A DNA stretch of 64,000 bases from Sipunculus nudus (GCA_026874595.1 CM049320.1:2203501-2267500), one strand, 5' to 3'; numbered from the stretch's first letter, positions 11,378-24,310 are shown. A program made the numbers and translations. The notes: a model not told the origin generated them from the letters alone.

Positions 11378-14026
11378 GTGTCAGGCTTCAGTTTTGTCCC
11401 ACTAATACAAAAGCATATGAGTTGTAAGAGTGGCAGCATATCAGATGCACCCAGAAAATCTTGATTCTTCTTTTTTGACAATGCATCACTGTTTTAATCA
11501 TTTTAATAATTTTACTTATAATAAAAAAACAACTGATAAAAATGCTTATTAACTTTCCGGCATCAGCTCACTTTGTGAAAAAATGATTTCAGTATAATTG
11601 AACATATTTGGAATTCACCCTGCTTGTATGTTGATTTTTTTAAATGCATGTATACATGTCTCATTTGTGGTAGGTGATTAACAGCTAATTAAGTTGTCTA
11701 AGAAACATGAAATACCACTTGTGACCATTTATATAGAGATGGGATTTATGCCTTGGTTTGTATAATCAAGTTTTCTCTTTTGTGAATTCCTCATTCATAT
11801 CTTAACATTAAGATTCCCAGGTGCATACAGTTAGTTCAGCCAGAATGCCGACCAAGGTTTGCTTTCAAAGCTATCAATCAGGGAGACATTTCCTGTATTT
11901 GATATACAGATGTGTGTGGGCTGGTTCTGCCCTATGCTCAAATAAGGTTTAGAGCATACAAAATATATCTCATAGAATGAAATGTACTATGGATGACTTT
12001 TTGGTGTTGACTTTTCGTTCCTGACGGTTTCCAATTCGCTTGTTCACAAAAGGACAATTATCACAAAATAAAACCTTAACGAACAGGAAGCTCCATCATC
12101 GAAGGCAAGTCTAAAGGAAAAGATTAATGCTTTAAATAATAAAAGATTATGTTTATTACTCCTAAATCAGAGATTGCTATTATGAATGGTATCACATCTT
12201 TCAGATAATCTGGCTAAAGTGAACAATAAATTCTACTTCTTCAACATTTACTTGGGTCTCGGTGTGGCTGTTTTGATTTTGCATTTACATTATTTAATAT
12301 AATTAAATTATGTTATAACGGATATATTGTTTGTATGTTTTTGTATAGTGTGATCACAAAAATAGAATTTTTGCCAAACAATGAAAAATTGAAAATTGCA
12401 AAATTTTAACTTCACGAATATAAAGCCAGACACGATACATGATTTGTACATGCATTTTCACCTCTCACCATACAGGTTTAAAGACATTAAACTTGTTGTC
12501 CTTTTAAAATGGCACATAAAACAATTCCTCTGAGTCTGACACTACATGCTGAAGCTCTGATTGTTGGGTAATGATTGCATTGATCATCCTGATATTGGAT
12601 GCATGTATCTGATGAGGTTCTAATTTTGGGGAGTCCATCCCACCAAGTCTCAAATTAGATGTGACCAATTCTTAATTTTCCTAGATGAACCTATTCCAGG
12701 TCTGATCATCAAATATTGCTATCATTTCTTTTACGGGGGCAGTAAACATGAATTGGATCCTTGGCTTGTGTTATTGTCTCGTTCAGTAAATTAATGGACA
12801 TTCCTGAGAACAATAACTGGTGAAATATTTCACAGTAATCAGCGATATTTACAATTTTTTACAATTCATCTGCTTTTTTTAGCTGTGTCCCTTGCCATGG
12901 AGGTACAATCAATTAACAAAGAAATACAACAAAAGAGGTGCTCTAGATGGGCATTGGGCAACCCTTGGGAGTGGTAAGACAGGTGCCTTTTATGTTATTA
13001 ACAGAAGAAGCTACTAATGCAGGTCCCGCTCCCAGAAAAGCTGTTCCGTCCGTCAGTGAAGGCTCATTCATCAATCCAATTCCTGAACTTGCTCCCAGTT
13101 TTCTCGTAAAATTAGCTGAGTATGCATTTTCTTCTGAGGTGCTTCAGATGGTTGTTATGGCAGGGACAAGAGTTTTGTGAAATCCTACAAATTTAATTTA
13201 GAAACACTGATCAGTTTATTGACTATTTATCAAATGCCAGTGGATTATTAGAAAATGTAATTGATGTTTATTAACAGCTGAGAGAAAAACAGCCATATTT
13301 CATACACTGCCACTTTCTCTGTTAGTGTATCACTTGAAGTTACTCATAAAGTAGGTCCGCAGAGAATGGCCACTTTGCTGTGATTGGGTTGTAGAATTTG
13401 GCATAAATTATGAAAAATAAGCAACATCTGAAGCTGAATTGATTTATAAGGAGACACAGTTAAAAATAACACTTTATCTATCCACTGATAGTCAATGTTT
13501 TGATCTACAGCTCCTTATATTTACATTTCCGTGGGTAGAGATGCTGCCACCATTTTCCTGATTGTAGATTTACTGGTAAAATGGAGCCAGGGTAAATGAT
13601 TCTGCCTAAAACGTTGAAAATTTTATGGTTAATTTATTTAATTAATATTTCATTTAAGTTTAATGGTTTAATGATAAAATATTATATATGATTATAATTT
13701 TAGCTGGCACTGTGTAAAATATTTGGATACATTATTTAACAAATGGTACATGATATATGTCCTGTTATCAGAAATTCAAGCAAAAGGATTTTTAAATTAC
13801 ACTTGTAGCTCATTAACCCTTATTAGGCAGTAATTTTGAACTTAATAAAATATTTAAATACTGCAGTAAGATTGCCATTAGTTTCTGGCAATATTATTCT
13901 TTATGTAATTTTGATTTTTTATGAAGAATGCTTTTGTTCAGAAAAAGAGAACTGTTACAGCGATATTGCGGTTACTTCATGTTTTATCTAGATAAATTCA
14001 TATAATAATTATTATTTTTATGGTAC
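10300..14026. other. Intronic/intergenic sequence; no gene seen
   Basis: AT-rich single-copy-looking sequence with an (ATT)n run at 11342-11377, a short GT-rich stretch near 11260-11300 and scattered homopolymers. A 77-codon open frame at 12947-13180 lacks splice sites or a recognisable product. I see nothing else. Confidence 0.4.
11342..11377. repeat. (ATT)12 microsatellite
   Basis: About 12 uninterrupted ATT units. Confidence 0.95.
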
Positions 14027-14700
14027 TTTGTTTCCTTTTTTTTTGCTTTTCACTCCTTTCTTATTGACTTTGGTGACTTTTTTCTGTATATCTTCATAGT
14101 CTTCATCCAGTCCCTCCCTGTCTGCCACTCTGTAGCTTTCTATATCTCTGTTATTCCCTCTTTGTCTCTGTTGTTTTTTCCTTGCTCTCTTTCTCTTTCA
14201 TTTTTTCTCTGTCCTTTTTTCCATTATTTCAGTGCCTTGCTCTCTCACTCTCTCTCTCTCTCACTCTCTCTCTCTGTCTTTTTCTCTCTCTGTCTGTCTT
14301 GCTGTCTCTCTTTCATTTATTTTCTTTTTGTCTTGCTGTCTCCTACCTTTTGGCCTTTTCTTTCATTCTCTCTTCATATTGTTCTCTCTTTCTCTTGTTC
14401 TCTCTGTCTGTCTTTCTGTCTTGTTCTATCTCTGTGTCTCTCATTGTCTCTCCCTGCCTTGTTCTTTCTCTTTCCTTAGTTCTCTTTTTGTATTGTTGTC
14501 TCCTTCTTCCTTTTGTTCACTCTCTCTCTTTTTCTTTTGTTCTCCCCTTGTCATGTTGTTTTTTTTCTCTCTTTGTCTCTCATTGTCTTTCCCTGTCCCA
14601 AGTTTGTTTTTCTTTGTGTTCCTCTGTCTCTTTTATGTAATCCTCTCTCTTATTTACACACTCTGTCAGTCACATCTACTTTTTTCTCCTTACCCTTGGT
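14027..14700. repeat. Polypyrimidine (CT-rich) tract
   Basis: About 670 bp in which the + strand is almost entirely C and T (CTCT, TCTG and CTTT words). It gives overlapping Leu/Ser/Phe/Cys-rich open frames in all three + frames, the mark of low complexity and not of a gene. Long homopurine-homopyrimidine stretches of this kind can form triplex (H-DNA) structures. Confidence 0.9.
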
Positions 14701-15609
14701 ATATTTGTAAGAAATTGCTTACATTGTTACCTTTTTTAACTTTTGATGCTTCAAGTTCCATTTTTCATCATAAGAGTAAATCAACGTGAAACATACAGGA
14801 AGGAGGGAAGTCTGGTGATAAAGAATCAAACAGACAGAGGGATAACAGTATGGGGTATGGACAGTTATAAATTATGTGATCCAGTGATGCAAATTATATC
14901 AGTTAATACATTACACTTTTTTACTTGACTTTGTACTTTGTAAATATTGCACTTTATCATATTTATAGCATCACATAAAGTTCAGTTAGATTTTAAAAGA
15001 TATGAACAGTACTGATAACAATTAAGTTTTATTTTAAACCTAAAGCACAAGTTGTGTAATTTAACAGCTTAACAAACATACTCATCATATAAAGAGCTCG
15101 AAGCAAGAATGATTAAATATTTTTGATGATCAGTGCAACAAGTGGTGAGTAAGTAATTAAATAGTATTAAATTTTCATGTAATTACATGATTTAAGTCTC
15201 ACAGATAAAATAAGTCAGATTTTACAAATATTTATGAGTATAGAATATTATATATATGATGTGTGCCAGGGAGATTGATATGCAATATATATTGAACAAA
15301 AGACAAAGAGAGATGAGATGAATTTATTTTTGAACTGATGACAAAATTTCAGATTATGGTGCCCTCTGCCTTGTCACCTGATTGTCTGGTTGCCATTTTA
15401 TCAAAGTCAAGGACAAAGCAAGGTCAAGGACTAAGTGAAAGTCAAGGATATTATTATCACTGTCAAGGACATGAATGGACAATCACATTTCAGAATATTT
15501 TACTTTCTGTTTTTTAAGCCATAATTGTCCATGTTTAACCTCTCTAGGTTACACTGTTGTTGAATAAGTCACCCCATCTTAATAATAACCAAATATATAT
15601 TCAACTACT
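14701..15609. other. Unannotated AT-rich stretch
   Basis: It lies just downstream (in - strand sense) of the secretory peptide gene's terminal exon. No coding sequence or repeat family is recognised. Confidence 0.4.
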
Positions 15610-15935
15610 TTAAAAACAGATAGTCAAGGTTTTTATTTAGTTTATGCAAATGACTGATTCAGGCAACCACACAGCAGATATAATGAACATAAAGCAGGGG
15701 GAAATGTACTATGACCAGGTGCTGTATGAAGAACAGTTTATTCAGGTTTCCACGAAGAGAACAATATCATCTCATCATCAAAAATCACAAAAAAATGAAT
15801 ATGTGGTATATATACATAAGTTTACATTCATAAAGACAGTATGTTTCAGGTGAAGTACACATTGCCAGGGTCTGCATGGCCAGTTGATCCTCCATACATT
15901 CTTAATGGGACAATGGGTCTGCGCCAGCGACCAAT
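15610..15935 (-). CDS. Terminal exon of the NFY-amide-type peptide precursor (alternative C-terminus plus 3' UTR)
   Basis: On the - strand a strong acceptor (TTTTTTTTTCAG, AG at 15937-15936) opens an exon that starts at 15935. It reads 29 codons in phase 0 (IGRWRRPIVPLRMYGGSTG...) to a TGA at 15848-15846. An AT-rich 3' UTR follows, with AATAAA signals at 15742-15737 and 15637-15632. The 3' end is set at about 15610, just past the second signal. Whether the 29 codons are translated depends on which exon-2 donor is used: the upstream donor (16750) joins them in frame, while the downstream, better-matching donor leaves a TAG in exon 2 and makes this exon all UTR. The peptide has an RWRR basic cluster. 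I do not recognise it as a known bioactive peptide. Confidence 0.5.
15632..15742 (-). promoter_or_regulatory. Polyadenylation signals of the peptide gene
   Basis: Two canonical AATAAA hexamers on the - strand, at 15742-15737 and 15637-15632, lie 104 and 209 bases past the exon-3 stop. They mark a probable short 3' UTR with two possible ends. Confidence 0.5.
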
Positions 15936-16740
15936 CTGAAAAAAAAAGGAAATTAAATTATAATCAAAACTTCATTAATTTTATTGTTAAAATCCATATG
16001 AATCCATCTGAAAACAGCCAACTTTTTCACAGATTGATAGTGTATACCCAAAAAAAACCCACCAATCTTAATTTATCCCCCAAAAAGTTGAATGCTACCA
16101 AAATACATTTAAAATGGAGCCAGTTAAAAATTGTTTCTGGCTAAAATCTGGCCAGTTAAAACTGCTGTAGTTTTGGTTTTGAAATATGTGTGGATTTGGA
16201 AATGTCTATAGAGCTAAAACTACATGAAGTGTAGGTCTGCCAGATGGCTTGTCTGTAAAAGAGTCACTGCAGATTTGTGGAGATTATGGAAATATGACAT
16301 AGTTTTTGTTTTACTCTTTATTAAGATAAATAATTCTCATCTCTGGTGTTTCTTTAATATCAGTCCAGTAAGACCAAGAATAGGTAATTTCACAGTTTTC
16401 TGAATGCTGTTGTCAATATATATTTCAACCTGCTAAAAATGCACCTTTCTGCATATAAGGGCATTTGGATTGTCAATGTATCTGACGTCAAAGTTATTTA
16501 TACATACATATGAATATTTTATTTAGCTGTATTGTGAACTAGTGGAGATGGATTGAGATACAACAGTTTACTCTTTTTCAATATTCCTCTTCAAAGGAAG
16601 TTTGCCTCTTTTATTGCAGGTTTTGCACTTCTTTGGGATCATTTACCATTGGTGAGCATGACTTGCATATATAAAAGCAGCAGCAAGTAAATTTGAATTA
16701 AGTGCACGGCGTACTGTTTAAATATGTTTGTTATACTCAC
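15936..16740 (-). other. Intron 2 of the peptide precursor gene
   Basis: About 0.8 kb between the exon-2 donor (GTGAGT at 16740, or the alternative at 16750) and the acceptor at 15936. It is AT-rich, and no further exon is seen. Confidence 0.5.
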
Positions 16741-16893
16741 TTGGCTATACCACCACTTTGTTGTCGCGTGCCGCCCGCCATGTTTGTAGGAGGTCAGAGA
16801 TTTGGTCCAGCACTTCATCTGCTGTTTGCTGTCCACTCATTTGCCTCAGTTTCATTTCCTTGATGATGTCACGGATGGAAAGGTCATTCTTGT
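16741..16893 (-). CDS. Exon 2 of the NFY-amide-type peptide precursor
   Basis: The acceptor is CTGTTTTTGTTCACCAG (AG at 16895-16894). The first two exon bases (AC) complete the codon begun by the G at the end of exon 1, so phase agrees across an 18.5-kb intron. The frame continues the precursor with DK, then an amphipathic, helix-like spacer (NDLSIRDIIKEMKLRQ...), then TWRAARDNKVVV and TAG at 16747-16745. The other two frames close within a few codons. There are two donors: GTG|GTATAG at 16750, just before the stop, and CCAA|GTGAGT at 16740, just after it. The first gives a 103-residue precursor reading into exon 3. The second gives a 75-residue one. The spacer resembles the C-terminal propeptide of a neuropeptide precursor; its own function is unknown. 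Confidence 0.6.
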
Positions 16894-18468
16894 CTGGTGA
16901 ACAAAAACAGTTATGAAGTCTGTGTTATAAAATTGTTGCCTACAGGGAACTTGAGTTGCCTCAAGTTCTTTATTATTATAAAAACTTGATTTTCAGGCAA
17001 AAAAAAAATCCCATTTGGTAATACAATTATTATTTGAAGAGGGTGAGAGAAATGTGTTGATCATATAAAGACACTGGAACTGGACTCCTGAAATTACGGG
17101 GGAAATGCATAGAAAATTAAAAAAAAACAAGATTAATTTACAGGTAAATTATCTATATTTGGATTTTTTTAGATTCTAGGTTCTCAGAGCATATGAAACA
17201 TTAGAGATGAAAGATGAACCAAGACAAATATGGGCTTTTATATCACTTAACCTAGATGCAGAAAATAGTTCAGAGATTTCTAGATGTTTTAATTACCTAT
17301 GGAAATTGCACTTTAAGGTAGTTAATTGATTAAAAGGTTAATATAAAGGAGGGTAAAACAACCCAGTTTGATTAATTCTTTAAGAGCAACATCCATTACA
17401 ACTAAAGGTTACATTTATCTGCTTCATTAAAACCCTTCATTAACATTAACATTAAAAGTGCGGCTGATTGACATTTAATGATCTTATCCTGTGTGAATTT
17501 TGACCGATGAACAATAGTATCCTCTGTGTTTGAGGTACACATTTGTAGATTTGAAAACCCTTCCATTAAAACATTAAGAAAGGTGGGAGAATATTGGGTC
17601 AACATCAGTAGACACCACCTCTGTACAGGTTTGCTTAAATGAAGATAAATTTTATAAATGTAGAAAATTTTATAAAATAGGGAATTCATATTTCTATAAT
17701 TTTAGGAATATCCATGAAATAAGGAATTCATATTTCTATAATTTTGAGGGAAATTTATTAAATTTCATATTCCCACCATATTTTGTTTAGCAGGGAATCC
17801 AGTTGCTTCCATATTGGTTTAAACATATTTATTTCCATTGAATTATACAAGTAGCACAAGGGTGCACTTTTTAATATTTATCACAAAATAATCCGGTTGA
17901 TATACAATGCAGTTCAAATACAATACAATGATAAAACAAAGAACTGAACACATGACACACAGACTTATATACATCACACATAGGAAAAGCTGTTACACAT
18001 AGAATGTCTTATTGTATTAAGATGCCAGCCTTGAAATGTTTAGAAAATTTGAGTATAAAGAAACTGTCACATTGTTTTATTCTCTTAAGCAAGGCCAAGA
18101 ATACCTAAAAAAAACTTCCCATTACTATGGAAATAATTAAACTATGTGTATTTAGGCATTAGAGTGGTACATTGAGAAAGATTAATAGTTTCACAAGTAT
18201 ACTAGCAGAAGTTATGTGTTTAAAACAGCTAATGTCATAAGGTCAGATACAATGTGATGAGCCATTTCTGTGGGCACAAACACTATATCTGCTGTACAGG
18301 TTTGAATCCTCTGAGTGTTTTAGGGTTTTTAAGTCAAACTAGATACATGCCAGGAATTATGATAGGAACCTCATCTGTTAAAATAAGACAGCTTGTTTGT
18401 TTTTACTTTTGAGATACAACAAATATGATCTTTTTTTATTTTATAATAGACCTATTGTACTTGATGCA

Positions 18469-18695
18469 TCACGGTGGCATAATCATAAGGGCTTTGGGGT
18501 TAGGGCACTGGGCACAAACTGCCTTCTGTGTTAAGACTCGATCCTGGCCAAAGTCTTAGCCTCAGGGGTGTGCTCTCTCCACCCAGGAGTGAATGGGTAC
18601 TGGTCCCGCATGGGCAGCAGGCAAAATATAGAATGAATAACACTACAGTACCTTCTCTGGCAGCATGGGTTGTATGCTCCCAAAGAGGCCTTGTA
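18469..18695 (+). mobile_element. tRNA-derived SINE
   Basis: The sequence starts CACGGTGGCATAATCATAAGGG, which fits an A box. An AGACTCGATCC word that fits the RNA polymerase III B box (GGTTCGANTCC-like) lies about 64 bp later, at 18533-18543. A tRNA-unrelated body follows that includes 'gagtgaatgggtactggt', a phrase typical of conserved SINE central domains in marine invertebrates. No clear poly(A) or simple tail is seen. The class is fairly clear, but the family name is not assigned. Confidence 0.6.
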
Positions 18696-18739
18696 GAGTT
18701 ATCAGAATGAAAAGTCCCAAAATACAATGAGGGTGAAGT

Positions 18740-18935
18740 CAGAAGCACATCCAGGGGGAGGGTCTGGTGGTCTGCCCCCCCCCCCCTTTTTTCAGCCACC
18801 GCTACATTGTTTCAAGGGTTTCAGACCAATTTTTGCAGCCTGGACCCACCTTTTTCAGACCTGGGGACCTATTTAGGCTCTTTTATCAGTCCTGGGTTAG
18901 ACCCCTCCTTTTCCTAAATCCTGGATCCGCCCCTG
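18740..18935. mobile_element. hAT-like MITE (196 bp)
   Basis: The right end is CCTGGATCCGCCCCTG. The left end, CAGAAGCACATCCAGG, is its diverged inverse, matching the widespread CAGGGGCGGATCCAGG hAT terminus. The 8-bp word GAAGTCAG occurs at 18735-18742 and 18936-18943; on the left its last three bases overlap the terminal CAG, so the exact target duplication is ambiguous (8 bp with loss of the CAG, or GAAGT only). A C13 run lies inside. Non-coding. Confidence 0.65.
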
Positions 18936-19079
18936 GAAGTCAGGTGAGACTGACACTGTTGCTGATATCAGGCTATAAAAAACACGCTCTTTTCCCAAAC
19001 ATTTAGTGTCAGTCATTGGCAGAAGATGTCACTAGTCTGGTAAAAAAGGTCTTTTAAATCCCCTTTCTATTCTTGTGCC

Positions 19080-19620
19080 TTCCAGTACTGGAATTTTAAT
19101 GAGCAAGTTGTCTTACCTCTTGTGATCCCTGTGGATGAGCGGTTAAACCAATCATTCCACAGCCACTTAATCCCGTTAACGAGTGCTAAACCTGTTACAT
19201 TAATGACACTCAGTCTCATGTTTATAGCGTCAATGAACTGTAACCAACCGGGAGTCGTAAGTCTGTGACTGAATGGTAATCATTGATTTACTCATTGGCT
19301 GGTTGAAGGTAATTGGTGTGGCTTGTCAGGTTCAGGCTGGGGTAAACCTTTTGAGCCAGTGGTTTACTCAATATCCGAGTCATTAATAATGATATTGACG
19401 ATGAGTGTCAGTTGGCGGAGGGGCAATGATACTTTGTCCCATTTACGCTTGGTTCAAATGTCAGGTTGGCATTTGGTCCACAAACTTGCGTGGGGGTCCC
19501 TTGTTCCTGTAATTAGATCCACCAGTCCGTGACAGTGGGCAGCCTCAACACTTCATCTTAGTCAGAGGTTAATGGCAATTAAGGATGTAGTTCTAAGAGT
19601 CAGGCGGTAACCATGGTAGC
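19080..19620. other. GC-richer island, possible conserved non-coding element
   Basis: About 540 bp with CpGs, little low complexity and many homeodomain-like words (TAATGA, TAATTG, CATTAATAATG, GGTTAATGG), set in an AT-rich repeat-laden intron. No frame is convincingly coding. It could be an enhancer; this is inference from composition only. Confidence 0.25.
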
Positions 19621-21840
19621 CAAACATGGATGGGGCTTGACCATGAAGGCAAAAATCAATTTTATCTGAATTCTACTTAAACTTTTATTTGATAAAACAA
19701 GTTTTAGTGTTTTTGAAATGGAAGAAGTACTAAAACTTGTCACGTGTATGTTTTAAGTTTGTATATATAAGTAATAAAGTAGTATTAGGTCCATCATCTG
19801 TTCATGATGGGGTTATTTCAGTTTGGAATTTAGTGGTGTTATTGTTATTGGCAGTTACATATATATCCTGAAGAAAACATTCACAAGTACAGGTTTTATC
19901 ATAACAATTTTGAATTTTCCATAAATCTAAAGTGGAATTAACTAATTTGTTAAGTACAAAAACTGCTGATTGCAAGGACTGAAAAAGCAATGAGCATTCT
20001 TAAATGACAAACGTTTAAACATAAAAAAATCTGGTCATTGCACTGAATGCTTATCTTAATTGAGTGGATAGAAACTGACAAGGATGCTTAATTAACTTGG
20101 ATAAATGAAAGAGAAGCAATAATGCTATGTCAATTAAAATCAGACCACAACTTTGTTTATTGAGCTCTTCCCAGCCCCCTTGATCTATGGTGTTAGCGGG
20201 TAATTTGTAGTGCGACCTTGAACACTGAGTGAACAACCTTGCCTAATTATCTCATCGTGGGTAGGTCAATCTCATTCCATTTTGGTGACACCTTGGACTA
20301 ACGCATGTCACTCCCTCATTACGACGTTAAATTGCATTACATAAAGTTCCTATTTATTAAAAGCCATTCTGAAGATGGCTGCCCTCCCTACCTGGAACAA
20401 ATGACATCAAAGGAAAAAAATACTTCCATGCTGGTTCCAACATATTGTGCTTAATTACTTAAATTATGACATTTTATAAGCAATGTATCTTTTAAGGATT
20501 TTCTCCACTTGATAATTGTACTGCATGAGCTTTCAAGTCAAATGTGCTGTTACAGGTTTTCCTAAAATTAGGCCCCTTGTTGTGATCAAATATTAATGAT
20601 AAGTTAATTTATGTCTTGACATTGCCAAAGCTATGTCATTGTATTATCATTATGGTTCCTTCAGCAGTAACAGTAGCCAAGAATATCTGTCCTCCCATTC
20701 ATATAAGCTGTGAATGCCTATTTTATTGGCTTCCAGTGTGTAAAGTGTATTAGCATTGTGTACATTTTTAGCAGGTTGCTGGCCTAATTTTAACCATCTT
20801 TTATGGTTAATAAAATATTTATTGTATATTTGTACCGAGGTGTTCTCGCGGTCATTATAGAACAAGGACAAAGGACTTCTCACTTGTAAATGGCAGACAG
20901 GAGTAGAATGAAGTAGGTTTAAGCCTGGGGCCAGATAATGCCACCCCAGGATTAATTGCAACATTTTGAAATCGGTCACAGGATATTAGCAATATCTCTC
21001 AGCTTAATACCAATGTATGGTCAAAATTGTTAAACAGATTCTGACCACTTTGCAGTGAAATGTAAATAAATGACATTTATGACAGTCACAAATCCACTCT
21101 TATAGTGTGATGGTAGTGACAGCCTGTCACCAAAATGTTGATTTTTAATTAACAGAAGATGTTGAGGTGGCAGCACAAGCTAGAGGGTTCAGATCAGTTC
21201 CAGTATAAGTAGATACGCACGCTATTTCTAACAGTGCTTTTTCATTTTCATCTGCACTTGGAACTGTCATTTTTCCAAGGTAAAACAAAAAATTGGTGCT
21301 ATTCTGTCTGGAAAAATAATAAATATAACATTCAGCATTCATTACATGTATTCCTGCAGCAGTTATTAAAAACAAGGCTGGTTTTACTGGGAAGGTTTGT
21401 CTCTCTGTCTGTGATGACGGTTTGACAGCAGAAACTGTGAACAGCTGTAAAATTTTATTCTCGCTTCAAGGGTAACCACCACAAATTTCATTTGACCACA
21501 ATTTCTTCATTATTTTATATTTAGCAAATAAAACACAACTATATAAGCCTCTGATGTCAAATACAACCACACAGCAAATATTTTGTTCTGGCCCTTGAAA
21601 TGGGTGTTCCATTATTACTGGTATCATGACTCTCAGGCCCCTATCAGTTTATTTTCAAAAGGCCTGAATGTCATGTTGTCATGGTAACTGTGATGACTGA
21701 GTAACTTGCACACCTGGAGCAGAAATTTAAGAAGACAAGATGTGGTTGATGAAGATGGCATAATGATGGGTTTCTGGTCTGTGTCTTTATATCTCTGGCT
21801 TATGCATCCACATTGATTCTGTGTTGTGATGGTAACAAAT

Positions 21841-22100
21841 ATTTTTTTGGTGGAAATTTGGAAAAAGAATTTTTGTGGAATTTAAAAAAAAATTTTGTGG
21901 AAATTTGAGAAAAACTATTTGTGTAAATTGAAAAAAAAATATTTTGTGGAAATAAAAAAAAATATTGTGAGGAAACTTTAGACTTTTTTTTAATTTTAGA
22001 AAAAAAATATTTTGTGGAATTTGATCAATTATTTTGTGGGAATTAAAAAAAAATTATTTGTAGAAGTTTGAAAAAATAAATATTTTGTGGAAATTTCAAC
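21841..22100. repeat. Degenerate A/T-rich tandem repeat
   Basis: Repeated phrases 'ttttgtggaaatttg' and 'aaaaaaaatattttgtgg', spaced about 25-40 bp apart, repeat roughly eight times with varying A runs. Confidence 0.7.
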
Positions 22101-24129
22101 TTTGGTTTCTAAAACAACTCACTCAAATAAAAGGTTTATTTATAACAATGTCTGGATAATGTGGTGCCAAGAGGGTAAAAAGCCTCTTCCTTCAACATAC
22201 ATTATTATTATAAGCCTGTGGACTGCTAGGGGTAAGGATAATCCGAATCAATTCATAACCAAAGATCCAATTCCCAATTCAGTTATGATGTTAGTAGTAA
22301 TTTTTAGACTTTCTATTATACTGGTAAACTTAGCAAGTAAAGGACCAGTGTCTTTTTTTTTATTTTTTTAATTTGATATGTAGCTAGGACACATATGCAA
22401 TAAACAGCCTCAACATCACAGCTTGCTTCATAAAAATTGACAGCTCACAGAAGGCTTTTGGGTGATACATGGTAAAAATAAGTACCAGAACCTATTGATT
22501 CAGAGGTTCAGAATTGATTAAAGATAATCGAAGGGTTGCAATTAAGTGCATCAATTATTTGATGCATTGTTACACACCTGATTCCTATATATGTGTTTCT
22601 GGCTCAACAATACTTCATTACTTTCTGTAATCTACTGTCAAATACTTAAAAATATAAAGAACCAGTTGAAGTAAAACCACATTGTTGGGGTTTGTAATTT
22701 ATTCAGAATATTCTTGCCAGCAGAACCAGCTGTTTTCAAGTTTTAACAGGCTAAACAAACCAGTTTCATCCCCTTCTCTTTAGTATTTAGTGTGGCATAT
22801 TCCAGTAAAAGACAGGTATCTGAATGGACAATCTAATTATGTACATCATATAAAGCTGCAAGTAAATGCAAACTTTGGGCAAAAAAGAAAATTTTGGTTT
22901 ATCAGGCATTTTTTTATGTCAGTTATGATCCCCTGCATCAAAAATTCCTTTTTGATTAGCAGTAAAAGTTACCAACTTTGAGCTCAAGTCTCTTGGCCAT
23001 TTCTTTAAGAAAATAAAATAATAAATATTTTAATAAAATGGGGGTTTGTCATGATATACATGCTTTTACTTGTTAAGCAAAACAACTATGTTACTACTTT
23101 GTTGGTCTGTGATCACATAAAAAACTTTACTCAAAATTTCACAATATTTGCACAAAATTCCATGAACCCCCTGGTGTGCACAGAGACAAAATGAGAAACA
23201 TACAAATAGATGAAGATAAGGAGCTGACTGATACTGCTGCTGATTCTCAGATTCTAGCAAGCAGTATATTCACTATTTCCTTGGTAAAATAAAATGAAGC
23301 AAAACTGATTTTAAGCTTAGATTACACAAGATTCATTTTTTTGTTCAGAAAAGGAATGGAATCATGGATAGACCTTACCTGAAAAATTAATAGTTTCGCC
23401 TGATGTAAATTGGCTGCAAACTGTGAGACAGAGTACAAGTCTAGACAGAATGTACACTTATTAATTATTCACCTTACCTGTCAATCTCAAGATTTTACCA
23501 GATTTCTCCAAATTATCAGTTTCCACCAGTTCGTCTAATGGAAACCTTTCCTTTGTAAATCTAGTTATTATGTATGTATATATACTTATATGATTTGATA
23601 ACTAGTTGGTGAATTCTCAAAACAATACATCCCTTCAAATGTATAAAGGTCTTCAGTGTAAAATGGCTTAGATTAAAATTACCATACAACCAAAATCCTT
23701 ATCTCCCCTTTTAAAAAAAAATATAAATTTAAATAAAATTGATTCGGAAAATTAAATATTTTTCACTTTTTATATAGTTTTTCAAGGATTGTACTTTTGG
23801 TGAAAAAGGAGCACAAAAAATATAATTGTAACGACTTTATGATATATATTATACTGATATTGGGATATTCTTTGTTTGATGGTCAAGATTTTATAATGAT
23901 GGTCAAGTACTTTATAATGACTAAGAGCTTGTAATGAAGAACTTTGAAGTTTTGATCTCGTTAACCAGATTATTAAAGGTAAATGATAATGAGCCTGATG
24001 TAAAAATTGCAGGGGAAACAAGTTTCAATATCAAATATTCTCTGCCAGCTAACCTATCATATTCTGATAAGCCTCCTGTAATCTTATAATTAGCAGAATA
24101 CAAAGCCTTCCTGTTATTTGCCTTATAGG

Positions 24130-24310
24130 AATTTCCTATTTAGTAACTGGCAGATGACAGGACAGCCAATGGAGTAGAGTAACAGGATTTGCTGCGGATT
24201 ATTAGAGACCTGTGGTGGCGTTAATTGATCTTTATGACACATCTTTTCCGTGGTGGCCTCCTGAGATTCACGGGAATTAATCTTTCATGAAGGATAACAA
24301 AGCTAGAACA
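24130..24310. other. GC-richer island, possible conserved non-coding element
   Basis: It contains 'ggattattagagacctgtgg' and 'ggcgttaattgatctttatg' words with homeodomain-like TTAATTG cores. Not coding in any frame. Similar in style to the islands at 19080 and 27232. Confidence 0.2.

Noticed and set aside
12947-13180. 77-codon open frame with even amino-acid composition
   Set aside because: No acceptor or donor pair frames it, no partner exon matches in phase, and I recognise no domain.
14162-14789. Overlapping Leu/Ser/Phe/Cys-rich open frames that resemble membrane proteins
   Set aside because: All lie in a polypyrimidine tract where C/T-only codons cannot form stops. All three + frames are open.
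18500-18799. 99-codon - strand open frame
   Set aside because: It lies across a tRNA-derived SINE and a hAT-like MITE. The frame is a by-product of their higher GC content.
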